Origin: a bacterium
Lineage (GTDB): Bacteria; UBP15; UBA6099; JAJRTR01
Reading direction: 5' to 3'
Length of the DNA stretch: 64,000 nt
NCBI GenBank assembly: GCA_024278215.1
Contig: JAJRTR010000204.1
Span: forward strand, 1 to 64,000
This document shows, piece by piece, positions 51,659-61,226 of this stretch. Position numbers and translations under genes: made by a program. Positions within the stretch are counted from its first letter, which is position 1. The number at the start of each line of letters is the position of its first letter. Below the pieces are notes generated by a model. That model searched no databases and was not told the origin of the DNA. It saw nothing but the letters and a program-made list of their open reading frames with translations.

Positions 51659-53176
51659 CTGCTGAAAAAAATACTGATAGTTATAGTTCTTGCGCCGCTG
51701 ATTATTGCCGGCGCGGCTTTGCGTGCAACGGCTCAGGCAGGCGGTGACAACGTGATACGGATAAACCTGGTTGTGAGCGATCAGAGGATACTCATTTATT
51801 CGGGTTCTGACCGGGGATTGCATACCGGACAGAAGTTGAAGGTGTTCAGGGGGCAACGCCAGATCGGGCTTATCGAGTTGACCGAGGTGCATTCGAGCTA
51901 TTCCGTGGCCCGGGTGGTGTCGAAGACTGAGGACTTGCAGGACATGGATGTGCTTGGCGCGCCCGCACCGGAGGCGACGGAGAAGGTTGCTGCCTCGAAG
52001 AGCGCGGCGACCGGCAAGACTGCGGTGGAGAAAAAAACTGCGGTGGCGAAAAAGGCTTCTTCGCGGAAGACTGATGCAAAAGCTGAGACTACGAAAAAAG
52101 AAACGAAAGAGAGTGCGGAAAAGAAAACAACTGAAAAGAAGAGCGGCAGGGCTTCGTCCCGGAGGTCGTCGCGCGGCAGCAGTAAGGCGGCTTCGGATGA
52201 CGACAAGAAATCGGACGCCGGGAAGAGTTCGAGTCGAAGTTCGAGAAGACGTAGCGCGAGCAAAAGCGGCAGCTCTGAGGATGCGTCAAGCGGCGACTCC
52301 GAAAAGAAAAGCACATCAAGCCGCAGCAGGGGCAGATCGAAGAGTTCTTCTTCCGCCGCCGATAAAAGTAGCGATAAGGATAAGGCAGGTGCAACCAAAA
52401 CTGAAAAGGCCGCAAAAGAGAAGTTGAAAGTGGTGAGTCCGCTGCTGTATAAGTTTCCGACCAGCATGGGCGGTACGGGACTCTGGACTGTACCGACAGC
52501 CGACATACTGGATAAGGGGCACTATGCCGCTTCTTATTACAGGGGTTGGTACAGTGCCGCCCGCAGCGGATATGTTTACGGCCCGGACACCTCGTCTTAC
52601 ATAGAGTCCATAGATTACGATGAAGATGTTTTTTCGATGACTTACGGGCTTGGCAACAGGCTTGAGGTGTATTTCGCGCTGACTAATGTGTCGATCACGA
52701 GCGTGAAGAAAACGACGAACATGACGCCCGCGTTCGATCGTTCGTCGAATTCAGACCTGGACGGAAATGCGATAGGTATCAAGTATAATCCCGGCAAGAA
52801 TTATGTTCTGAAAGAGACAACACATAAGAAGTGGGATTTCGCGCTGGGCGGAACGAGAGTGCAGATGGACAATGTGGACGGCAGTGAATTCTATGGAGTA
52901 GTTTCGCTGCCGCTCAAGAAGTTCAACATGCACGCCGGTTTATTCTACTACAATCTCGAAGGCATGAGCGGTAAGAACTTCGGGACGATGATGGGAGTTG
53001 AATTTCCGCTTCGTTCGGACCTTTCGCTGATCGGCGAAGGGAAGCTTTTCCAGTCCAACTACACATGGAACGCCGCGCTTCGTTATATCTACCAGGAGAG
53101 GGGCGCGTTGCTCCTGGGTATTTCTGATACAGACGACACGCAGGTGAAACAGGTTGGTCTGTCATATTCATATTAG
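51659..53176 (+). CDS. Outer-membrane beta-barrel protein with Ser/Arg/Lys-rich middle region (probable CTG start)
   Basis: No ATG, GTG or TTG opens the frame before the signal peptide. CTG at 51659, exactly 9 nt after GGAG (51646-51649), gives (M)LKKILIVIVLAPLIIAGAAL with cleavage near RATAQA. A TTG at 51719 would remove the signal peptide. The protein has 505 residues: a small N-terminal domain (NVIRINLVVSDQRILIYSG through RVVSKTEDLQD), then about 145 residues almost wholly Lys, Ser, Arg, Ala, Asp and Glu, then a beta-barrel-like part from about residue 255 (GGTGLWTVPTADILDKGHYA) ending QVGLSYSY. The middle region could span or bind the peptidoglycan layer. The function is unknown. Confidence 0.72.
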   Translation: MLKKILIVIVLAPLIIAGAALRATAQAGGDNVIRINLVVSDQRILIYSGSDRGLHTGQKLKVFRGQRQIGLIELTEVHSSYSVARVVSKTEDLQDMDVLGAPAPEATEKVAASKSAATGKTAVEKKTAVAKKASSRKTDAKAETTKKETKESAEKKTTEKKSGRASSRRSSRGSSKAASDDDKKSDAGKSSSRSSRRRSASKSGSSEDASSGDSEKKSTSSRSRGRSKSSSSAADKSSDKDKAGATKTEKAAKEKLKVVSPLLYKFPTSMGGTGLWTVPTADILDKGHYAASYYRGWYSAARSGYVYGPDTSSYIESIDYDEDVFSMTYGLGNRLEVYFALTNVSITSVKKTTNMTPAFDRSSNSDLDGNAIGIKYNPGKNYVLKETTHKKWDFALGGTRVQMDNVDGSEFYGVVSLPLKKFNMHAGLFYYNLEGMSGKNFGTMMGVEFPLRSDLSLIGEGKLFQSNYTWNAALRYIYQERGALLLGISDTDDTQVKQVGLSYSY

Positions 53177-53177
53177 T

Positions 53178-53355
53178 GAGCCAATTGCAAAATTATGTTC
53201 TTAGCGAGGTCGAGCGAAATTGTTCGGAGCAAGGCGGAGATGTAAAATCCTCGCAGGCGAACTTGTAGAGTACGTCGAGGACGATTTTGTGCCGACAACG
53301 CAGCTATGGACAATAGCAGCCGACCGCAGCCGAATCAGAATTTTGCAATTGGCTC
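53178..53355 (+). mobile_element. Palindromic MITE-like element, family A, copy 4
   Basis: This 178-bp copy has the same ends and central hairpin as copies 1-3. Its flanks are TAGT (left) and TAGA (right), a 3-of-4 match. The left flank TAG is the stop codon of the outer-membrane protein, so the element lies directly against the gene end. The right end is 25 bp before the B12-binding subunit gene. Confidence 0.8.
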
Positions 53356-53379
53356 TAGAGAAGATACTGGTGAACATTT

Positions 53380-53787
53380 ATGCCTGATAGAAAGATAAGA
53401 GTAATAATAGCGAAACCGGGTCTCGATGGTCACGACCGGGGCGCGAAAGTAGTGGCGCGTGCGTTGCGTGACGGCGGGATGGAAGTGATCTACCTGGGTC
53501 TACAGCAGACACCCGCGGATATAGTTAATGCGGCGATTCAGGAAGATGCGGATGTCATCGGGCTAAGCTCGCTCGCCGGTGCGCACATGACACATTTCAA
53601 ACGTGTCCTTCAGTTGCTTAAAGACAACGATGCTGAAGATATTCTTACGGTCGGCGGCGGGATAATACCTGAAGAAGACAAGAAGGCGCTGCTCGACATG
53701 GGTGTCGCCGCGCTTTTCGATCCCGGCGCTCACACCGACGAGATTATCAGGACAATCGAGCAGCTTGTCAAACAGCCTGTAGTTTAG
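53380..53787 (+). CDS. Methylmalonyl-CoA mutase C-terminal (B12-binding) subunit
   Basis: The 135-residue protein is a stand-alone cobalamin-binding domain with the base-off motif GLDGHDRGAKVV (DxHxxG, residues 14-25), GLSSLAGAHMTHF and VGGGIIPEEDKKAL. Split mutases use such a small subunit together with a separate catalytic subunit to isomerise methylmalonyl-CoA and succinyl-CoA. The large subunit is not in this window. The reading frame closest to it in context is pheA downstream, but the metabolic partners (epimerase, carboxyltransferase, Sdh) lie 5-10 kb away. Confidence 0.92.
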   Translation: MPDRKIRVIIAKPGLDGHDRGAKVVARALRDGGMEVIYLGLQQTPADIVNAAIQEDADVIGLSSLAGAHMTHFKRVLQLLKDNDAEDILTVGGGIIPEEDKKALLDMGVAALFDPGAHTDEIIRTIEQLVKQPVV

Positions 53788-53929
53788 GTTCGTCCGGAAA
53801 TATTCCGGACAAACATTGTGCAGAAAATCCTCTTTACTATAGATCGGTCCTGTTTGTTCACACTGTATACCTGCCTGAAGGAGAAAATCCAATAAGCATG
53901 ATTCAAGTTATTTGGAAGCGGGGAAAAAT

Positions 53930-54988
53930 ATGGGGAAAAAAGAAATACGAAAAAAGATAGATGCAATAGATTCGCGGATACTCGAGCTGCTCAACGAGCG
54001 TGCCGGTCTGGCACTTCAGACCAGTAAGTTCAAGAAGCATTTTTACGATCCGGTGCGCGAGCGGCAGATTTTCGAGCGTCTGTGGGAGATGAACAAGGGG
54101 CCGCTCGAAGATGACCACATTGCAAACATATACAGGGAAGTGTTGTCTGCCTGCCGCGGACTCCAGAGGCCACTCAAGGTTGCATTTCTGGGGCCGAAAG
54201 CGACGTTTTCACACGCCGCCGCAAAAAGTCGTTTCGGCGCGTCCATCGAGGAACATCCCTGTGCGGACATCGGACTGGTTTTTGATGAAGTCGAGAAGGA
54301 CCGCGCCATCTACGGCGTCGTGCCGTTCGAGAACTCGAGCGAGGGCATTATCAACTACACGCTCGACCGCTTTGCCGTCACGCCGGTGAGTATATGCGGC
54401 GAGATTTACAGCGAGATCGTTATGAACCTGATCTCGAAGCAGGAAGACATATCGAAGATAAAGAAAATATACACGCATCCCAAGGCAATCGAGCAGTGTT
54501 CCGAGTGGCTGCGTCGGAACGCTTCGGACAAAGAGGTTATCCAAGTGGCGAGCACCGGGCTTGCCGCCCAGAGGGCAGCGCGCAGCAGGTCAGCCGCCGC
54601 CATTGCCGGAAAACTCGCGGCGGAAATATACAGCTTGAAAATCATCGAATCGCACATCGAGGACAGCCGCGACAATGTCACACGTTTCATGATCATCGGC
54701 AAGCAGAAAATGCCGAAAACGGGCAATGATAAAACATCCGTGCTTTTCTCCGTCCGCCACGAACCGGGCACCCTCTACCGGGCGCTCAATTCGTTCGAGA
54801 AGTACAACATCAATCTGACAATGATGCAGGCGCGTCCTTCGCGGAAAGGGCAGTGGGAGTATATCTTCTTTGTCGATCTGATGGGGCACAAGTCGGACGA
54901 AGAGGTCAAGAGCGCGCTGGCCGAAATGAAAAAGGAAACCATCATCCTTAAAACCTGCGGTTCCTATCCCGCTTCCGATCAACAGTGA
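53930..54988 (+). CDS. pheA: Bifunctional chorismate mutase / prephenate dehydratase
   Basis: The 352-residue P-protein has three parts. Chorismate mutase (AroQ type) covers residues 1-85 with KKIDAIDSRILELLNERAGL. Prephenate dehydratase covers about residues 88-270 with FLGPKATFSHAAAKSRFG, VPFENSSEGIINYTLD and the ESHIEDSRDNVTRFMIIG segment carrying the TRF motif. A C-terminal ACT domain covers about residues 275-350 and contains PGTLYRALNSFEKYNINLTM; it senses phenylalanine. I chose the ATG at 53930 (GGGG 6 nt upstream) over TTG 53912. Confidence 0.95.
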   Translation: MGKKEIRKKIDAIDSRILELLNERAGLALQTSKFKKHFYDPVRERQIFERLWEMNKGPLEDDHIANIYREVLSACRGLQRPLKVAFLGPKATFSHAAAKSRFGASIEEHPCADIGLVFDEVEKDRAIYGVVPFENSSEGIINYTLDRFAVTPVSICGEIYSEIVMNLISKQEDISKIKKIYTHPKAIEQCSEWLRRNASDKEVIQVASTGLAAQRAARSRSAAAIAGKLAAEIYSLKIIESHIEDSRDNVTRFMIIGKQKMPKTGNDKTSVLFSVRHEPGTLYRALNSFEKYNINLTMMQARPSRKGQWEYIFFVDLMGHKSDEEVKSALAEMKKETIILKTCGSYPASDQQ

Positions 54989-54994
54989 CGGGTT

Positions 54995-56704
54995 TTATTC
55001 AGTTGATTTCAACTTATAAATCTTTATCTCCGGGCCGGGGCGGGCCGGGGTTTCGGGTATGAGCTTGATGAGCGCGGCTTCGGCGTCGAGGTCGTCGTAG
55101 AAGCGGACTGCGGCGGGGTAGTATTCGCGTGCGGCGCAGTAGCGGTCATATATCGCACTGGATGCAACAAGGTATTCATATCCTTCTTTCCTGTACATTT
55201 CCATTTTGTAGGCCGACAGTGAGTATGTGTTGAAGACATAGTATTTCTTCTCGATTTTTTTCAGGGCCATCAAGTGAAATTTCTTTTGTGACGATGCTTC
55301 CGCTTCAGGCGTTTTGCGGTTTTTGTATGCGTAGAAGGGTACAGCTTCCTCGACATAGTATTTTTCGTAGCGCGCGGCGCGGCCTGTGTCGGTAAGCGAT
55401 GCCGCGGTGGGGTGCAGTTGCGGGCCACCCATCTCGATGGCGATGCGCGCGCCGGGCGGTATATTTTTTTCTATCCATTCGCGAGCGATCGTTCTTGTGT
55501 TGGTCTTTCTGATAAAGGCGTCGTATTTTATAGTTGCTGTTGCGGGAACAATTGTCAGGATGATTGCGACGGCGGCGACAACGGCGGCGCGGCGCGGCGC
55601 GGGTATTCTTAAGCGCTCCGGAAATTCCGCTACGATCCTGCCCGAGAGTATGCAAAGCGCCGGGATGATAATAACCATGTAGCGCTCGAATACCTGCGCG
55701 GACATGAATCCGTGGATGATGTAAAAGACGGCAATGTATGTGAGCAGCATCCAGTCCGCGCCGCGACGCTTTGCGGCGGCGAACGCTATAGCGCATAATG
55801 ACACGAGCAGCAGAGGGAGTCCGAGGCCGTCGCGAAGGTAGACCGCCGGGATTTGCCACCACATTTTCGACAGTACTTCCATACCGAGCCAGCCGTGTTC
55901 GAGCAGGCTGCGTTGTATGTTTATGTCCTGTGCGAAGGTTCTGAAATCGAGTATGGTGTACGGCGCACACAGGAAGAAGGCGGCGGCGGAGGCGAGGCTC
56001 ATGAGAATAAGATTTACATTTATATGTTTAAGAGGATTCGCCGCGTGCCTGTCGGTGAACATGTGTGACGAGTGCGAAACGATAAGCGCGGGGACGACAA
56101 CGAAGGCTGTGTATTTTGTGGCTATCGCTGCGCCTGCGGCGAGTCCGGCGAGGACGTAGTTTCTTTTTGTCGACGTGGCACCCGGTCCCGGCGCGAGAAA
56201 CATTGCCAGCATTATCCAGAAAGTAACGGGCACGTCGGTTGTAGCGAAGTGGGAATGAACGCAGTGGAGATGCGCGAACGCGAGAAGCATAGCGGCGGCG
56301 AGACCGGCGCGTTTCCCGTAATACTTTTTTCCAATCGCGTACGCAAGCCAGACAGTTGCGACGCCCATGCAGGCCGAGAGAGTGCGGGCGATGAGGTAGA
56401 GAGGTGTGGGGTCGATGAAGTACATTGTGCCGAAGGCTGCCGCGCTGTGAAAGATGCCTGTGAAGCTGCCGACTACGAAATATGCGCCGAACAGAATGAA
56501 GACGAGATACATCTGGAGTGCGGGGTAGAAAAAGAAGTGCGGGTTGAGATCGCCTTTGCCGAAACGGACTGCACGGGCAACGATGTGGACTTCGTCGATA
56601 TTGAGTTGATCGGGGAGACCGGATCCGTTGCCGTAGAGCCTGACGGCCAGGGCGGCGACAAGTATCGTTGCGAGTATCAACCTGTCTTTAGTGCTGGTGG
56701 TCAT
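54995..56704 (-). CDS. Dolichyl-phosphate-mannose-protein mannosyltransferase-like GT-C enzyme
   Basis: The 569-residue polytopic protein has about 11-12 helices and a C-terminal soluble domain. The first extracytoplasmic loop has NIDEVHIVARAVRFGKGDLN, with the DE pair used as catalytic acid in PMT/ArnT-type GT-C transferases. It would transfer a sugar from a lipid-phosphate donor to protein or lipid outside the inner membrane. The acceptor is unknown. It lies convergent to pheA (6 bp apart) and downstream of bioY on the same strand. Confidence 0.8.
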   Translation of the reverse strand: MTTSTKDRLILATILVAALAVRLYGNGSGLPDQLNIDEVHIVARAVRFGKGDLNPHFFFYPALQMYLVFILFGAYFVVGSFTGIFHSAAAFGTMYFIDPTPLYLIARTLSACMGVATVWLAYAIGKKYYGKRAGLAAAMLLAFAHLHCVHSHFATTDVPVTFWIMLAMFLAPGPGATSTKRNYVLAGLAAGAAIATKYTAFVVVPALIVSHSSHMFTDRHAANPLKHINVNLILMSLASAAAFFLCAPYTILDFRTFAQDINIQRSLLEHGWLGMEVLSKMWWQIPAVYLRDGLGLPLLLVSLCAIAFAAAKRRGADWMLLTYIAVFYIIHGFMSAQVFERYMVIIIPALCILSGRIVAEFPERLRIPAPRRAAVVAAVAIILTIVPATATIKYDAFIRKTNTRTIAREWIEKNIPPGARIAIEMGGPQLHPTAASLTDTGRAARYEKYYVEEAVPFYAYKNRKTPEAEASSQKKFHLMALKKIEKKYYVFNTYSLSAYKMEMYRKEGYEYLVASSAIYDRYCAAREYYPAAVRFYDDLDAEAALIKLIPETPARPGPEIKIYKLKSTE

Positions 56705-56781
56705 CAGGAAATCCGCCGCAGTTCGGTGCGATGTATTTGTTGTGAAACCGTCAGGTAACGATAGTGAATAAGGTGATATGT

Positions 56782-57390
56782 TTACCAGTGCCAGCCCAGT
56801 GAGCGGTTACGTTTCCTGAAAGTAATGTATATTGCTCCGGCGGCTGCGGCTTTCAATATTGCTCCGGGGATGAAGGGGACGAGGCCCATCATGACAACTT
56901 CGCGAATGCCTGTGCCGGTGACGAGTTTGAGGTGTAGACAGCCGAAGAAAAAGATTACGGCAAGTCCCGCGACAAGTGCTGAAGTTATTCTGAGAATGTT
57001 TTCCTTCTGAGAATCGTTGTTTCCGATTATGTAACCTATGACGGGCTGTGCGGCGAGAAAGCCGACGATGTATCCGCCTGTGGGGCCGGTGAGATGCGCT
57101 ATGCCCACGCCCATGAGCGTGAACATGGGCATGCCCGCAATACCAAGCACGATATATGCCGCCTGTGACACTGTTCCGTAGCGAGGACCAAGCAGCAGCG
57201 CGCCGAGCAGGACGAAAAACACTTGCATTGTGAAGGGCACAGGTGTGAAGGGGAGAGGAATCCTGATAAACGCGCCTATGGCTGTGAGAAATGTGAATGC
57301 CGCTATTCCAAGCATCACACTTATCTGTTTACTTATCAGAATATCCCTGTTGGGAACTGAAGTTGCAATTTGTGGTCCTTGTATTCTCAT
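56782..57390 (-). CDS. bioY: Biotin transporter S component BioY
   Basis: The 202-residue protein has six membrane helices and the family motifs IRIPLPFTPVPFTMQVFFVL and GPTGGYIVGFLAAQPVIGYI. BioY imports biotin, alone or with ECF ATPase and T subunits. I chose the ATG at 57390 because AAGGTG lies 6 nt upstream. It immediately follows birA, so uptake and attachment of biotin are encoded together, behind the biotin-dependent carboxyltransferase gene. Confidence 0.95.
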   Translation of the reverse strand: MRIQGPQIATSVPNRDILISKQISVMLGIAAFTFLTAIGAFIRIPLPFTPVPFTMQVFFVLLGALLLGPRYGTVSQAAYIVLGIAGMPMFTLMGVGIAHLTGPTGGYIVGFLAAQPVIGYIIGNNDSQKENILRITSALVAGLAVIFFFGCLHLKLVTGTGIREVVMMGLVPFIPGAILKAAAAGAIYITFRKRNRSLGWHW

Positions 57391-57395
57391 GTCTT

Positions 57396-58190
57396 TCACC
57401 TTATCAGAGTGGTTTCTTCAAACTCGACTGATTCTGTCGATCCGTTGTCATTGTGAACGATGAGCCGCCCGCGGTTGTCGATGTCGACAGGAACAACCTT
57501 TCGCTTGTTGCCGTCCGGCGATTGCAGAATTACATTGCGCCCGAACAGCACAGCCCTTTTTCTCCATTCCGCAATGATGTTATCTAATGAACCGGATTTG
57601 AATTCAGCGATTCTATTATCTATCATAATCGTGATTATTTCAAGCATTTTTTCAATCGGCCAGTTATTGCCGGACAGTGATTTTACAGAAGTGGAATGCT
57701 CCTGTATTTCCGCAGGCAACTGCTCCGGCGAGTTGTTCACGTTGATCCCGATGCCGATTGCCACGAACGGAATACTATTTTCGACAGATGTCGCCTCGCA
57801 CAATATTCCGGCGATTTTTTTCATATCGACGAGCACGTCGTTCGGCCAGCTGAGACCAATGGAATCGGGCGGCAGTCCGAGTTCCACGAAAACCTTTTCG
57901 AGCGCGTCCGCCGCAGCAACACCTGCTGCAATGGACAGAGCGGGAAGACGCGCGATGTCTTTTGCGCCGGGTCGCACAAGCACACTCATCCACAGGCCGC
58001 CGCATGGCGAGTGCCACACGCGGCCCCGGCGGCCACGCCCCGCACGTTGCTCGGCGGCGACGGCTATGGTTCCGTCCGGCGCACCGGCAAGCCCCAGCCT
58101 TCGGATCTCGTCGTTTGTGGATTCCACCACGCCGAACCGGTGGATTCTTTTTGTTTCAGGCATATCCGGTATTCCGAATAATGGTTTCAA
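57396..58190 (-). CDS. birA: Biotin-[acetyl-CoA-carboxylase] ligase
   Basis: The enzyme activates biotin with ATP and attaches it to carrier proteins. The 264-residue, class I form lacks the N-terminal DNA-binding domain, so it is not a repressor. Motifs are VVESTNDEIRR, EQRAGRGRRGRVWHSPCGGLW (biotinyl-AMP binding), LSWPNDVLVDMKKIAGIL and GIGINVNN. The start is TTG 58190 or ATG 58163; the latter gives a more typical N-terminus. It lies 11 nt after the carboxyltransferase fusion stop and just before bioY. Confidence 0.93.
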   Translation of the reverse strand: MKPLFGIPDMPETKRIHRFGVVESTNDEIRRLGLAGAPDGTIAVAAEQRAGRGRRGRVWHSPCGGLWMSVLVRPGAKDIARLPALSIAAGVAAADALEKVFVELGLPPDSIGLSWPNDVLVDMKKIAGILCEATSVENSIPFVAIGIGINVNNSPEQLPAEIQEHSTSVKSLSGNNWPIEKMLEIITIMIDNRIAEFKSGSLDNIIAEWRKRAVLFGRNVILQSPDGNKRKVVPVDIDNRGRLIVHNDNGSTESVEFEETTLIR

Positions 58191-58201
58191 TTACTTGGTG
58201 C

Positions 58202-61165
58202 CTACAGTGCGATATTGCCGTGTTTGCGGCGCGGTCGGTGCTCGCGTTTCGACTGGAGCATGTCCAGCGCGGTGATGATACGCTGGCGTGTGTCGTTCGG
58301 AGCGATAACATCGTCGATGTAGCCGAATTCCGCCGTGATGTAGGGATTGGCGAATTTTTCACGGTACTCGCGTGCGAGTTCGGCGCGTTTGGCTTCGGGG
58401 TCGGCAGCCTCGCTGATCTGTTTTCGCGCAATTATGTTGATCGCGCCGTCGGGGCCCATCACGGCAAGTTCGGCGGTGGGCCATGCGAGGTTGATGTCGC
58501 CGCCCGAGTGTTTCGAGCACATGACGTCGTATGCGCCGCCGTAAGCTTTTCGTGTGATGATCGTGATCTTCGGCACAGTCGCTTCGCAGAAGGCATAGAG
58601 GAGTTTCGATCCGTGGCTGATGATGCCGCCATGTTCCTGGTCTGTGCCGGGCAGGAAGCCGGGCACATCAACGAATGTGACGAGCGGGATATTGAAAGAG
58701 TCGCAGAACCGAACGAAGCGGGCTGATTTGCGCGACGCGCTGATGTTGAGGCAGCCTGCGAGGTAGTTGGGCTGGTTGGCGACGATACCCACGGGGAAGC
58801 CGTTATAGCGGGCGAAGCCGACGACGATGTTCTGCGCGTAGTACTGGGCGACTTCGAGGAATTCGCCGGCGTCGACGGTTTTAGCGATGACATTTTTTAT
58901 ATCGTAAGGGTGGTTCGGATCGTCGGGGAGGATGTCGACGAGGTTTTCGCCGGGTTCGAGAATCGCGTCGCGCGGCTCGGCAAGCGGGGGGTCTTCCATG
59001 TTGTTGGAGGGCATGTATTCGAGCATATAGCGAACGAGGTCGAGACAGTCTTTCTCGGTTGGTGTGACGAACTGAACGACGCCGCTTGTGGAGTTGTGGG
59101 CCATGGCGCCGCCGAGTTCCTCGAAGGAAACTTCCTCGCCTGTCGCGGCCTTGATGACCTGCGGGCCGGTGATGAACATGTGGCTGGTTTTGTCTACCAT
59201 GGCGATGAAGTCGGTCATAGCGGGCGAATAGACCGCGCCGCCGGCGCACGGGCCGAGGATCGCGGATATCTGAGGCACGACGCCTGAGCTGAGCACGTTG
59301 CGGAAGAAGATGTCGCCGTAGCCGGCGAGGCTCGCGACGCCTTCCTGAATGCGAGCGCCGCCGCAGTCGTTAAGCCCGATCACAGGCGCTCCGGCCTTCA
59401 TCGCAAGGTCCATGAGCTTGCATACTTTCTGCGCGTAGCGTTCACCGAGCGCACCGCCGAAGACAGTGAAATCCTGCGAGAAGACGAACACCAGGCGACC
59501 GTTTATGTTGCCGTATCCGCAGGCGACGCCGTCTCCGATCGGCCTTTTCTTGTCGAGCCCGAAATCGCGGCACCTGTGGCGCACAAACCTGTCGATCTCG
59601 ACGAAAGTGCCCTCGTCGAGCAGGTAATCGATTCTTTCGTAGGCGGTCATCTTGCCGCGTTCGTGCTGTTTGTCGATGGCCTTGAGACCGCCGCCGAGTT
59701 TCGCTTCTTCGGACATCGTTTCATAAAGCTTCATTTTTCGCTGGTTGTCCGTGAGAGATTCGTCTTCCTCCTTCTCGGGGAGAGTGATCTCCGGCGCGGG
59801 CCGTTCCGGTTCTTTCTGTTTTTCGAGACGCTTCTTGAAGAAGTCGACGGCGACCTGCGGGAACAGCACATAAGTGAGGACGTCTTCTTCCGACTGTTTC
59901 CACTCTTTGACGGCTTTGCGGGCGGCGGGCAACTCGGGTTTGATGGTCGCGCCGGGCCTGTCGGTGATGGGTTCGATGTCGCCGATTGCTTTTTTGAGCA
60001 GTTTTTTATTTATCTTGCCGGGCGCGCGGCCGTAGAGTCCCTTAAGATAAAGTTTCACTTCCTCGGTGATGATTTTATAGCGCTCGCCGGTCATTACGTT
60101 TATCGTAGCCTGTACGCCGACGATCTGGCTCGAGGGCGTAACGAGTGGCGGGTAGCCGAGGTCTTTGCGCACGCGCGGCACTTCGTCGAGCACTTCGTCT
60201 ATCTTGTCCAGCATATCCTGTTCCTTGAGCTGGTTGACCAGGTTGGAGAACATGCCGCCGGGGATCATGTGCACGAGGATGCCGGTGGAAACGCGCTCGG
60301 ACAGTGGGTTCAGCAGGTCCGCGTAATTCTCACGGACATGTTTGAAGCGGTCGGAAATCTCGACAAGTTTCGCGAGATCGAGGCCGGTGTCGTGTTCCGT
60401 GCCACGGAGCGCGGCGACAGTGGTTTCGGTGGGAGGTTGCGACGTGCCGCCGGAAAGGGGCGAAAGCGCCGTGTCGAGAATATCCACGCCCGCGTCGCAC
60501 GCGGCCATATACGCCATCGGCGCCATGCCGCTTGTGCAGTGGCTGTGCAGATGCACGATGGTGTTGAGCTTTTTCTTTAGCGCTTTTGTCAGTTCATATA
60601 CAGCCTGTGGCGTGATGACACCCGCCATATCTTTTATACATATCGAGTCCGCGCCCAGCTCGTGGAGTTCGGTGGCCGTCTCGACAAACTTCTTTATCGT
60701 ATGCACGGGGCTGACCGTGTATGAGATGGTGCCCTCGCAGTGTGCGCCGACTTTCTTCACTTCGCGCATCGCCACTTCCATGTTGCGCACGTCGTTAAGG
60801 GCGTCAAACACACGGAACACATCCACGCCGTTCTTGTGCGCGAGCTGCACGAATTTTTTCACAACATCGTCCGCGTAGTGTTTGTAGCCGACGACATTCT
60901 GCCCGCGCAGCAGCATCTGCATCGGTGTGTTGGGGCATGCCTTCTTGAATCGGCGTATACGTTCCCAGGGGTCTTCGCCGAGGAACCTGATGCAGGAGTC
61001 GAATGTCGCGCCGCCCCAGGTCTCGAGCGAGAAGAACCCGATTTTATCCATGTCCGAGGCGATGGGCATCATGTCGTCGATCTTCATACGCGTTGCAATC
61101 AGCGACTGGTGCGCGTCGCGGAATATCGTGTCTGTAAGCTGAACTTTTTTGTTTTTCCTTGCCAT
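58202..61165 (-). CDS. Fused carboxyltransferase: transcarboxylase 5S-like plus 12S-like domains
   Basis: The 987-residue protein joins two enzymes that are normally separate. Residues 1-445 match the pyruvate/oxaloacetate carboxyltransferase (transcarboxylase 5S, OadA/PycB): [18 protein letters not shown], catalytic Lys178 in CIKDMAG, metal ligands [10 protein letters not shown] and biotin-pocket [11 protein letters not shown] charged linker covers about residues 447-475. Residues 478-987 match acyl-CoA carboxyltransferase (12S/MmdA): [40 protein letters not shown] and [17 protein letters not shown]. Together this would transfer CO2 between methylmalonyl-CoA and pyruvate through biotin. No biotin-carrier domain (AMKM-type) exists in the protein, so the 1.3S-like carrier must be elsewhere. 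Epimerase lies upstream, birA and bioY downstream. Confidence 0.88.
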   Translation of the reverse strand: MARKNKKVQLTDTIFRDAHQSLIATRMKIDDMMPIASDMDKIGFFSLETWGGATFDSCIRFLGEDPWERIRRFKKACPNTPMQMLLRGQNVVGYKHYADDVVKKFVQLAHKNGVDVFRVFDALNDVRNMEVAMREVKKVGAHCEGTISYTVSPVHTIKKFVETATELHELGADSICIKDMAGVITPQAVYELTKALKKKLNTIVHLHSHCTSGMAPMAYMAACDAGVDILDTALSPLSGGTSQPPTETTVAALRGTEHDTGLDLAKLVEISDRFKHVRENYADLLNPLSERVSTGILVHMIPGGMFSNLVNQLKEQDMLDKIDEVLDEVPRVRKDLGYPPLVTPSSQIVGVQATINVMTGERYKIITEEVKLYLKGLYGRAPGKINKKLLKKAIGDIEPITDRPGATIKPELPAARKAVKEWKQSEEDVLTYVLFPQVAVDFFKKRLEKQKEPERPAPEITLPEKEEDESLTDNQRKMKLYETMSEEAKLGGGLKAIDKQHERGKMTAYERIDYLLDEGTFVEIDRFVRHRCRDFGLDKKRPIGDGVACGYGNINGRLVFVFSQDFTVFGGALGERYAQKVCKLMDLAMKAGAPVIGLNDCGGARIQEGVASLAGYGDIFFRNVLSSGVVPQISAILGPCAGGAVYSPAMTDFIAMVDKTSHMFITGPQVIKAATGEEVSFEELGGAMAHNSTSGVVQFVTPTEKDCLDLVRYMLEYMPSNNMEDPPLAEPRDAILEPGENLVDILPDDPNHPYDIKNVIAKTVDAGEFLEVAQYYAQNIVVGFARYNGFPVGIVANQPNYLAGCLNISASRKSARFVRFCDSFNIPLVTFVDVPGFLPGTDQEHGGIISHGSKLLYAFCEATVPKITIITRKAYGGAYDVMCSKHSGGDINLAWPTAELAVMGPDGAINIIARKQISEAADPEAKRAELAREYREKFANPYITAEFGYIDDVIAPNDTRQRIITALDMLQSKREHRPRRKHGNIAL

Positions 61166-61226
61166 TTATGTAATCCTCTTTTCTGCTATTATCACAGCAT
61201 CATTGTATCCGCGCATATATTTCGAT

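Noticed and set aside
59576-60580. Plus-strand frame of 334 codons opposite the carboxyltransferase
   Set aside because: It is a shadow of a strongly conserved gene and has no recognisable domain.
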